Shown: positions 11,993-23,900 of the stretch, in pieces | Layout of the letters: every line of letters begins with the position of its first letter | How positions within the stretch are numbered: the stretch's first letter is position 1 | Assembly: GCA_947184155.2 (NCBI GenBank) | Contig: CAMXCT020006638.1 | Location: forward strand, 303,001-367,000 | Direction: 5' to 3' | Source of the DNA: Cladocopium goreaui | Lineage: Eukaryota > Sar > Dinophyceae > Suessiales > Symbiodiniaceae | Length of the DNA: 64,000 bases | The notes under the pieces: model-generated | Told to the model about the DNA's origin: nothing | Database searches by the model: none | The model's input: only the letters and a program-made list of their open reading frames with translations | Translations under genes and position numbers: made by a program

Positions 11993-14900
11993 GCTTCGCG
12001 ACTTAGTCCCGGACCCCGAGACTGCGCAGCATGAGCCCAATCGCACCTCGCGACAGGCGACTGATCGTTTAAGGTGAGTTCACCCGGGCACAGCTGACTT
12101 TCCTTGGACCGTTTTTTGATATGTTGAACCAGGGCTACTTGTTGCTCCCAGCTACTAGAGGTAAATTATGGTAAATTACAGCCACAGGAGTGATCAATCG
12201 CCGACACCACCAGGTCCGTTCCGGGCACTATGTGAGGGTGAAGCCTACACCACTCCCGAAACCCAAACTGGTGGCGTGCTGCGGGCCTGATTTGAAAATG
12301 AGAATCCCCTGGTTTGAACTCTTTGCCACGGTTGGATGTTTGTTGGTTCGACAGTCATTTGGACCTATGCTTTTGATAACAACAATGATGATGATGATGA
12401 TGATCATCATCATCATCATCATCATCATCATAATCATAATCATCATCATCATGATCATCATCATCAGGGGCACCACCATGCTTGACATTTGACTTGGTAT
12501 AGAAAATCAGAGCAACAGCGCCAATAACCAGCTCCCCAGCCAGGTACAGTGAACGCATGGCCCAGGAGTTGAAACTCTCCAAAGTGGTGACCTCTGAGGT
12601 GCAGTGCGGAAAGGAGTCAGCATCTATCTGTCGGATATCATCCATATATCATCCATATGTTAAATATATCCACCTCTTATCCATATAATTTATTCATATA
12701 ATTTATCCACATATGATCCATATATCATCCGAATGAGTTATCCATATAGTATCCATGTCATAGATTCATCATATTTTGCCCTGACAGCAGAACTCACAGC
12801 TTTGGCTCAAACAGAGCATCCCAAGAGGACATCCGGACCCACAGGCGGGGCCGAGGCCATCGCAGCACCAAGCGACACCTTAGCAACGAATTTGTTTGGG
12901 GCACCAGAGACTAGATATGTCATAAAAGATCTATGATATATGGATGATATATGGATGAGATATGATAGATATAAGTGCAGATATGTAATAAAAGATAAAG
13001 AATAAGGATAACGCAACGGAGTTTCCCTGTTTCATTGCAGGGTTCTGCACGTTGCCAGGAATGTCAGGGATGCGGCTGCCAGGGATATGGTTCCTTGCCA
13101 TGCTGCTGGGAGGAGCTGCCAACAATTGATGGGTATACTGCAACATGTGTTTTTAATGGGGCTCATAAAAGATATATATACCATTATATACCAAGTAATT
13201 ATGGGAAGTATATCCCATTATAATATATATCCCATTATATACCAGATATATATATATATACCATTATAATTATATACCAACATATGGCCTTTGCTTCCAA
13301 GTTCTGTCAAACTTTGCCGCAAGCATTGGATTTTGCGGTAGCACACTTCGCAGGAGAAGCGCTGAAGATGGAGCTGACGGACAGCAATTTCAAGAAGGCC
13401 CTGGAAGGTAAAAATGCCGGAGACTAAGACATGGACGAAGTGACGAAGTGACGAAGATCTTTGAAGTTCTTTGAAGTTTGATGATGGTGGTGACGATGAT
13501 GGTAATGGTGATGGTGATGTTGGTTGATGTTTGATGTTTGATTGATGTTTGATTGGTGTTGATTGATGCTTGGTTCCTTGGAAAAGATATGAGGCCTTTG
13601 TCTTCTTCCAAGCACCTTGGTGTGGCTTGGCCCTCAGTCTCTATGGCAAAGATCGACTTGAGCAATGACCAACAGATACTGACATCCTTCTTGCTTGGTT
13701 TTTTTTTTCTGGGGTTAGACTCAATACCTGGTTTCTTGGGTGTTCCCATGACCCATTAGAAGGTGGAACCCCTATCCACAACGGACATCGCCCTTTCAGG
13801 GCACTGCAGAAAGTTGCAGCCCGAGTGACAGCCTCAACTTGGAGCGTGTTCGATGTCAGTGGTGAGGAAATCTCTACACCCGCCATGGGGATATCATCAT
13901 CAAGTAGGGATCATGGATATCAACGGCCAAAATGTAGTGATAACTTTGTGAGTTTCGTAAAAGTAGAAACAGTTTTGAAACAGTTTGAAACTTGGATGGG
14001 TCTCATAGAAAATTGGATCTCCAGAGTTTATGAACCCAGGTGGGATCAGATGGCCAAACTCTATGCGGACACGCCCAACGTGATCATCGGACAGGTGGAT
14101 TGCACTGGAAGTGGACAGGAGACCCAGAAACCAGCAGCACGTTGAGCACGTTGAGAGTGAAGTGCTGTGGATCACAGATGGAGATGGTTTCAGTTGATAA
14201 GTATGATTTATTCAATACAATTCCATACATATTCCATACATATCCCATACATATCCCATACATATCCCATACACATTCCATATGATCCCATATATATCCC
14301 ATATGATCCAAGTCATATCCCAATCTCCCCATCAATCACTGAGGTCAAGGTTTCTGCGGCGAGAACCAGGTCCAGGGTTATCCCACGCTGAAGCTCTGGA
14401 AGGACGGCAAGATGTCGGACTACAACGGCGGCCGGGACTTCAACTCCCTGAAACGAGAGGCGAAACGGGACTTCATCGCCATGGGAATGCTATGGGATGG
14501 GGGATGGGTGGCTGTGGAATGCTTGAAAACTATGGTTTTTGTTGGAAAAAATAATGATCATTAGACTTATAATGATTATGTTAGATAATATTATTAGATC
14601 AATCAATAACTATCTGATAGTAATGATGTTTGTTGGATCATCTGATTAGATACATATAATGGATATCAGAGGCCGAATGATCTGATCGCCGGAATGCTGA
14701 TCTGATTGGTGATGTTTGCTGAATGCTTCAAACTATGGTAACCATAGGAATTTAATGATCATTAGACCTATAATGATTATACACCTAATCTTCTTGATGT
14801 TGCTGTTGAATGTTGAATGTTGATAATATTGTTAAGGTTGATATGTTCTTCATTCATCGGTTTCAACAGGTCGAGAAGAAGTTGGACCCTCGACCCGCAT

Positions 14901-17900
14901 GCAGCTTGGAATCCAAGGCCCCTGTCGTTCCTTCCCGTCGTTTCAGATACCGTGGGCTCAGTGGGCTCCTCCCAACCATCATCATCACCATCATCATCCT
15001 GCCAGGATGCCTGCAAACCAGAGGACACAGCGGCAGCTGCTGACATTTTTGAAGGACACAACTCACCACGTGCGCCATGTGATGGCCATGCCCACGTGAG
15101 GATCTGAAAGTGCTGGAAGAGAGTGAGAAGATGACCAAGGCCATCTGAATCCTCTGAGCTGCTGACCCCAAGCGAAGTTTCTTATCCTGTAACATGTATG
15201 ACCCAAAGTACATCATCAATCAAGTGATATATATATAATATGTATATATATATATATACATACATACATACATACATACAGATATACATATGATTTATAT
15301 GTCAACAAAGTAACAAAGTGATATAGGTTTTGATATACACATCTAATCCATAACATTTCTTCATGGCACTGACGTCCCAGGCGGAGCGCGCTGCGAAGAT
15401 CAAAACCGTGCAGAAGGAAATCGCGGACGCCAAAACCGAAGCCGCGGAGCTGGAGAAAAAGGCCAAGAGGCGCCAGCCGTCCATGTCATGGTCAAAATAA
15501 GGGGAAAATCATAGGTATGTATATTATACATATATATATAGTTATATAGTTATATAGTTGTATAGTTATATAGTTATATAGTGTAAGATATATAGATATA
15601 TGGATGTATAGTTATATAGTTTATATAGATATATAGATATATGGCTATATAGATATATAGATATATAGACTAGATATAGTAATTAATGATATAAACTGAG
15701 CGGATGATAATCAATATAACTGTGATATAATGGGGAGAATAATGGGAAAAACATGGTTGTACTTCATGGATATTTCATTTACTATTGGGATATAAACCAA
15801 GAGTGCAGCCGGCAGCGTCACAGCCAGGAGACTTGCGATTGATATCATATTAATATCATGACAAATAGCAAGGTTAATAGTCGTTATGTCACAACCCCTG
15901 TATGGATACTTTTAAGTGTTCATGACCAGAGAAATCATGACAGCCATATCAGCCAAAAAGTCCAGAACTGAGGTTCGTATCATGTCTGGGGTTGATGTAC
16001 CATGCAATAACTAGTGTAGGGGAAAGAAATTAGGGATACAGCAAAGAATGGCTTGGAAAACCTTACATTTTGAATGGGAAAATCATGAGAACAGGTGGAA
16101 AAATGGGTCCAAAAACTTCTCATTTTCCAGCCTGACAGCTGAGTCTCCCTCTGCCGACTGGTGACTGGCCGAGGCTCACTGAATCCTTAGACTTGATCAA
16201 GGCCGGTGGTCAGACCGTGGAAAAGGTGGAACAGCTCCTCAACGACGAAGACTGGCGCGCCCATTGTGAGGCCCGCCTAACGTGCCCGTTGGGACAGCCA
16301 TGATGTGATGAACATCCGAATATCCAATGAATATCCAATGAACATCCAATCTCCACAACCATGAACCATGTCTATGAGTTGTTCCCATTTCTCTTTGTCC
16401 AGGGCCGCACTTGTGTAGTCGCCTTCCTCCCACACATCTTTGACGATGGAGCCGCCGGCCGCAATGAGAAGATTAAGGTGGGGACAATCAGCAGATTCCG
16501 CAGATTTTGATGGTTTCGTCCTTTCAAATAGGGGATAACTACGATAACTATGTGCAACACCCCCAAGATATGGCTATGTTATCCCCCAACTTGAGGTATT
16601 AAGGCTGTTTTAGTGGAGAAAATGATGTTCGGAACGGGATGGAATTTGGTTGTAGCCAGTGGGACGAAGCCGCATCACATCTGCCAGGTGTTGGATCAGA
16701 TCTTGAAAGATACCAAGAAGGACCAACACACCGCAGATTCGGAAAATCTCAGTTCTGGATGAAGATTGAAAATCTAAAAAGTGTACCTCAGTGTAATCAT
16801 ATGTAATCTAAGTATATCTAAGTGCCTAAGCGTATTGTCTTTTTCATCAGTTTCATGTTCAGGATGGCAAGTCCGTGGGCTTCATGTGGAGTCAAGGAGG
16901 GGATCAGTTCGAATTGGAGGAGGCCCATGGTGCCAGATGTCCATGAATTCCATGGATCATCCCATCATCGATGCAGTGGATGAAAGCAGTTGATTTTTCT
17001 GGAAATTCTACTGTTTTTCGATGTTTTATATGTTTTTATATGTCAAACTATGGGCTTGTAGCTTGGTTTGTTGGGAAAGATCATTGACATGACAATTTGA
17101 TCCATCCATTTGAAAAAAAAAATCGCTGTTTTTCTCATCACCACGACTTGTGGATTCGTCGATTCGTCGACGATTCGTGGTAGGCACTGGGGCTTCAATT
17201 CGGTTTCCCAGCAGTACCGGCCTGAGATACGGCGCAAAACATCGCCGCGCTGTGTCAAGCTCTGTTTGCGCTCAGGTGATCGCGGTGAATTTTGGAAAGG
17301 CGAGAAATTTCGAATGTCTTGGAAGATACGCGGATGATAGGAATCTGAAACATTGACGTCCTGTAGGATGCAACGATGGCTGTATTGAATAGCGACAGTA
17401 GCTCGGCACTGTTTGTTTTCTGCAGGGACGCTTCGGTGTCGGAGTCTCAGTTGTCTCAAGTGCCTCAGAACGATGACCTGTTCATCAACAACAAATGCTT
17501 CCAGGCCCGATTGATGTTTGATTTGCTCAGGTGCATCGAGGAACCTTCGACAAGGATTCCGTGTCGCAGTTTTTGACCTCGCTCTCCCGGGGTGGCACAC
17601 CGTGCGGAACTCAGCAACAGACATGATCCGATTTTCTGATCACAGTAGAAACACTGCAAGGGAAAAGCCAAGAGATATGTCATGATAGCCATATCTCTAG
17701 TTACTTCAGTCATATCTAGTCATGATCATGATACTAGTTCCTACATGTTCCTACTGGTTACTATAGTCATATCTAGTCATATCTAGTTATATCTAATCAT
17801 GATATCAGTGTGCTGCGCAGGTTGGCACCTTACCCAGCCAGTGCAAAGGCGGTCAAGGCAGATCCTTGGGATGGAAAGGCCTGGCGCTGTGTCCCTGTCT

Positions 17901-20900
17901 GCTGGCTTGGGAGCTGCAGTGAAATCCACAAGATGAGAAAATCCATGGGAAAATTGGTAAAAATATCTGGGAAAATATGAAAATATGATATGTTTCATCT
18001 CTTTCAGATCACATTCTTCACATTCATAGTGATATTTATATCCAACTATTTCATTGTTCACAATCATTTTCATATCTCCAGTATTTAAACCCTGCTTCTT
18101 TTGTAGGACACCATGACTTCACCATGACTTCACCAATCCACGCTGCGCAGGATGGCGTTCCCCCTGTAGAGGAAGACCTCTGAGGTCGAACTGACACACA
18201 AATCATCACAAGATGAGAGAATCTATGGGAAAATCTATGGGAAAATATAAAAATATGATGGGAAAGTTCCAACTTTTACGGCACAAATTACTAGAGAAAG
18301 ATCTGCTCGGACCCGTTAGACTGCAAGAATCATCAACCCGCAGAATATATTACGATAGAGTACAATCGATCAAAATACATTGGCAAATGGTTTCACATTG
18401 TAAGTTGACACAAAGACAGCTGTTGACTTAGCACGTTCCGAGCCAGTTTTGCGCAGGCGCCTCGGCTGTTGCGAAACAGTTTCCAGCGCATGACACAGCG
18501 ACGCGTCGCTGTGTACCGTGCGCAATGCTCTAAAACTGAGCAGAAAAACCTGACCCGACCGGAGACCAAAACAGAAAACGACAGCAGTTGCAGATCGAAA
18601 TAGGACTGTCATATCATATAGTTTCATCATTCAAATCAAAATACATGTCGAGCTGCATATCGAATCACGAAGTTGGTATGTTGATGATGTTGGAAGCTTC
18701 ACAACACACTTGGCAAAGTGCACAAACTGCAGAATTGGCATTGCCGAAAGAGGCATTCTTGCGCTTCTTCTCGGGAGATGTTGACGCCATTGAGGCATGA
18801 TTTGTTTGATCCAGCGGTGAGTTCCCTGTGACATATGTTGGCTTGGAACCAAAGACCAATAAACGGAAGCCACTACCATGGTATAACTGTAGAACCAATT
18901 GTAGATATTGGTATAACTACCATGGTTATATATATATATAGAGATATCGTTTTGATTTGTTTTGATAGTATGAGTAACACAACCCAGTAGCATCCTAGCC
19001 GTTGACTCCAGGGCTTTGATAGCTGGGCGACGCCCTATGCGCTGTCGATCTATGGCCAGGTGCAAAACAGATGCTTACTCGGGGGTGTATCCCAGTTGGT
19101 ATGTGGTAAGACATCGACACGGCTAAAAAAAAAACATTATGAAAATCTATAGTTATCAATTTATGCCATGTTATACCCGAAGTATGGTTGATATATGACT
19201 TATATGTGGGTGATGCACTTTATACCTGGGACGCACATCAAAATTCCTCGATGCAAATCTTTGAACGTCAGGAGATGTACGACAACTGTCCCTTCAAAAA
19301 CGGCAACGGCTATGGCGATGGCCGCGCTTTGTCCATCGGTGAGGTGGTCATTGAAGGTGTCAGAGTGGTCGGGTGAGGAATGAAGAAACGAATTGATGAT
19401 GAGTTGGTGATGAGTTTCAGTGAATCCAGTGGAAAAAACACTGTAATGTTGGGTCATGTTTATAGTTTGATTTCCCCTGTTAAATGTCTGATGTTGTTTA
19501 ATGTTGTTGATATATCTGGTGACTCTGACAGCCGCCACGTATCACAGTGCAGATGAACCTTGGTGATGGCAGGACGGCGATGGGAGATGCAGCTGAAAGG
19601 AGGTGGCACGACACCATTTTGCCCCTCGGAGAAAGTCATAAGTTGCTTGGAGGTTTGGTGATATGTTGGGTAAATCCACTCAAAATGGCTGTTTAATGAC
19701 TGGTTGGTGGTTCGGAACCATGGAATTTTATGACGTTCCATATATTGGGAATGTCATTTCATCCCAACTGACTAATAACTCCATCATTTTTCAGAGGGGT
19801 TGAAACTCAACCACCAACCAGTAGAAAGTCTCCTGTCCTTCACATAACTTGATTTCCAATCTGGGGCTTCACCAAGCCACGCGAGTCCTTAAGATTGGGA
19901 CTCTGTTCAGCCGTGATCCGGATGGAACAATCTGAACATTGAACATGTATCATGTTTGATTTTCCAGATGAACTCAACATACTAAACATAACTTGACCAA
20001 AATTGGTTCCGAACCCCAAATCCCACTCTCATCATCTCTTATCCATCGGATTTCTGACTAAATCATCCAATATTTCAAAAAAAAACAATATTTCAAAACA
20101 TTTGGGAACCATTTTCCCCATATTTTCCCATATTTTCCCCATTTGTTCGATGGGATTTTGCTCCCTTCCATTGGGTCACCATCAAGGCCGCAGCGCCGAT
20201 GGCCGTGCGGTGCTGCGCTCCAGTGTCCGAGAGTTCTTGGTCTCGGAGGCAGCGAGTTCGTTTGGAAAACGCCCAGGATTTCATGGGAAAAAGATGGGAA
20301 ATTTTCCTCAGAAAATCATCAGCTGGGAAATTTTGGAGGTTTGGAGAATGTGCAGAGACACAGAGATTGATGATTGAAAAAGGATGAAGATTGTGATAAA
20401 GATTGATGAAGATTGATGATTGATGATTGATGATAAAGATTGATAAAGGATACACGGATACACCCTTTTTCATGATGCAATTGATGTCTCCGATTGATAG
20501 AAGATGGGGTTGTTATCCCTTTTATTTTCCAATCTGTATCTCTGTATGGGAACGGACAAATGTACAACTTCATGGACAAATAATCTCGTTACTTGAAATT
20601 GTAATATATGAATTTGTTTGATGGTCAACAAAAATAATGATTTTATTTTCATCCTGATCATCCTGATGAGAATGAGAAGAACGACAATGATGATAATGAT
20701 GACCATGATAATAGCTCACAAACTGATACTGACGGTAGTGATGATACTAAATGATACTATGATGCTAGCAAATATGAGCATCAAAATCTGTGAAGCAACA
20801 GGAATGGGACATCAAAAACACCAGTTGTCACACGTGTCGACATGTCACAGGCGATGCATGCCCTGGGAGTCAGCACCACGCGTGCCTTGTCCCTGATCGT

Positions 20901-23900
20901 TTCGGAGGAGGAAACGGTCGACCGACCTTGGTAGGAACCTTGGAACCCACGTTGAACGACTGAGTGGTTGAGTGATAGTATCCTCTGGTTAACGGTCTGC
21001 CATGGAAAATGGCCCATAGAAATAGATGATTATAGATGGTTTACCTATGAAAAATGATGATTTTCCATGGTTATGTTAAATAGCCAGATGGTAACAGCCA
21101 TTGATGACGACAGTGAGGAAAGCTGTAAGGACACTTTATGGACTGAGGTACGACCAAAGTAAGACGAGACCGGAGGTGAACGAAGCCTTCCTTGTTGAGG
21201 CTCAAAGCTGACATGAAGTGACGATGGGAAACAGGTGGCATCCCATCCAGCCAGGTGGCACCCCAGTTGGCCGATGCACCTTCGGAGTTGAAGCAGATGG
21301 CTATCGTAGCGACACCCAGAAATCCATGAGATGCCGGAAGAAATTGGCATTTTTTTGGAATTTGATTCTATCCTGGTGATTTTCACCATTCATTCATATC
21401 TTTCATATCTTTCATATTAAGATATATTAAGCATATATTAAGCTTGCTGGATATTTGCTGTTCTGGGTCTTAAAGTTCAGCCTGAGGCACAGCTTCGCTC
21501 CCAGCTGCGAAATCCCGACCGACTCCAAACGGAGCAAATGATGAAGAGATGGCCGTACCATGTCGTTTTGGATGTGTTGGTGATATGTTGGGTAAATCCA
21601 CTAAAAATTGCTGTTTAATGACTGGTTGGTGGTTTGGAACCATCGAATTTTATGACTTTCCATATATTGGGAATGTCATTTCATCCCAACTGACTAATAA
21701 CTCCATCATTCGTCAGAGGGGTTGAAACTCAACCACCAACCAGATATCGTTGTGTATATGCAATGATATCATGATATATCATGTAAACTATGACATATAT
21801 ATATATATTTGATACAACTGACTATATTATGAGTGTATGTAGTTGATCCTGTTTGCAAGGGGAGTTCACGGGGAATATAACCAGCAGAATACAGTAATGA
21901 AGTACATCATATGTTCTTCCGGGAATTAATGGGCTACATACATGTATATACATATATAATATGTGTGTAAACAACCTATAATCTCATCCCCTAATATTCA
22001 ACACCATCGTATGGTCCCAACTATGTGTAAGCCCCCTCTTTAACCATGGTATGAGGCATATAAACAACATACCCCTTCCAGAAAACCAACATTGTCATGG
22101 AAAATCCGCATTTCAAATAGTGTATGAACACCAAATGGGGCATCTATACCACTTCGCAAAGTCTAAGTTTACCAAGGGGTACCCAACAAAAAATGGTGGC
22201 TTTTCCCACCTCCAGGAGAAGTGTGCCATCTGTTGTCGCGTGGCACCTTCCTTTCTGCGTGTGGGACATTTGGAACTCCATGGCCCGGGCGCTCGAAATC
22301 TGAAAACAACGGCGATGTTTTGCTCACTTTTTGGGGGAAAAAAACTGATAGAAGTTGTAGCAAAGCAGATTTCTAGCAATTCATGGATATATATATATGT
22401 GTGTGTGTGTTGGTTGGTGTTGATTGCGACAAGTTGATGCAATTTGGGAAGTGTCTTTGGTGGTTTTTCGAGCCAATAGAGTCGCCAAATTGGAGAGATC
22501 TTGGTATGTCCATGATAGAACTATGGAACCAAAGTAGATAGATAGAATCAATCGATGCAAAGCACGTGCGAAGAATGCTGTAGGACCAGGACCAAATCAA
22601 CTCAACACCGGACACAACATTGACATACTTTCCCCAGAAAGTTGCCGGCTCTCAAACTGACATGTACGATAAAACGGTATGAATTGAGTTTTGAATTGTC
22701 TTCCATTGATGGTACCAGAAACTTTAATCACCAGAAATTGGAAGAAATGAACCCAATAGGCTAACGGTTAGCGAAATTGAGGCCGCCGAGCAAGGAGAAG
22801 TGCAAGAGATAGTGAGCCTTTCCAACAGCTAGGCCGGGAACTTGGGGAAACAACCAGAACCCACTGTGAAAATCTGTGAAATCAACGGGCATCATGGAAA
22901 TTCTATGAAAACCTATGAAAACCCTGTGAAAACTGGTAATAGCAGGTATTATCGGCTTCTAGTTGGGCGTTTTGATTGTGGAAGGTAGAATGGTTTGGCT
23001 GCACGCCTCAAGTTTCCATCGGTGTGCTTTGGACCGTGGCAGAACTCATCGTGAAGCACGCCCTGAAGCGGGAGTCAGCCACTAAGGTGTTGCCTAAGAG
23101 CAGTAAAAATGGCAGTGAATAAATTCCAATTGTGGTGGTTTTTCATGGCTGATTGTGGATGTCAATTCAGAACATGTCAATCCCGACATGTCCAATCCTG
23201 TATCCTGAAGCTATGCGTCATGTGATTGGTCGTTTGGATTCTCCTTTCAATTGTCCTCCCAGTCTGAATCGAAGGTACTCCGATGTGGATGACCCAACTG
23301 TCGACCTCGAGCAAAGAATCTTGAGGATGATCCAGGAATTTGCCAAGCGCTTGAGCAAACTCATGGCAGATTGGCTCAGAGTCGGGTGCCCCTGTGGCCA
23401 GTGGATGGTGAGTTCACATGACAGTTGGCGAGTTGATGTCGGGAGGTACTGCCAGGGCAATTTCAACTCTGACAACTGCCTGATTGCCAGCAACCCAGCA
23501 ACCCTGTGAACTCAACGGGTCACTTGACACCTGCCCGACATACAGTGAATCTTCCAAAGGTGTGCTGTTCAAATTCTGTTTATCAAAAGTTGAAACAACA
23601 CTGAACACTTACTTCACAGGTATTTCGTGATTTGTTATGATATGTCTTTGATTTCACGTTCAAACTTTCCGTATTTCCGTAGGCGGGTCGCACCATGGCC
23701 GCACTCTCGGAACGGCGTTACCGCCAGTTGCCGAAGTTCAACATGTCGTTCTCCGTGCCGAGGACTATGGACCTTTCGGCTTCATGGAGAAGTGCCCCAG
23801 AATTTGTCGAGAAAGTCTTTGAGTTGTTCTTTCGAGACTCTGTGAAGTTTCTGCATTTGATGATTTGATGGTACCAGGTATGACCCGCTTTGGAATATGT

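Larger units (their letters stand above)
12276..18718 (+). other. Large SelO intron hosting a complete PDI gene
   Basis: The donor is GT after the PKLVA exon; the acceptor is AG before the AQTAELALPKEAF exon. Joining 12275 to 18719 restores one Ala codon and a continuous SelO frame. The intron is 6443 bp; most other introns of this gene are a few hundred bp. The whole PDI gene sits inside it in the same orientation. The acceptor is followed by T, not the usual G, so this is a slightly weaker junction than its neighbours. Confidence 0.7.

Noticed and set aside
12355..12645. - strand frame with a hydrophobic stretch (LYLAGELVIGAVALIFY)
   Set aside because: Transmembrane-like but partly made from the ATC/ATG microsatellite, in the opposite direction to every other gene, and without linked exons.
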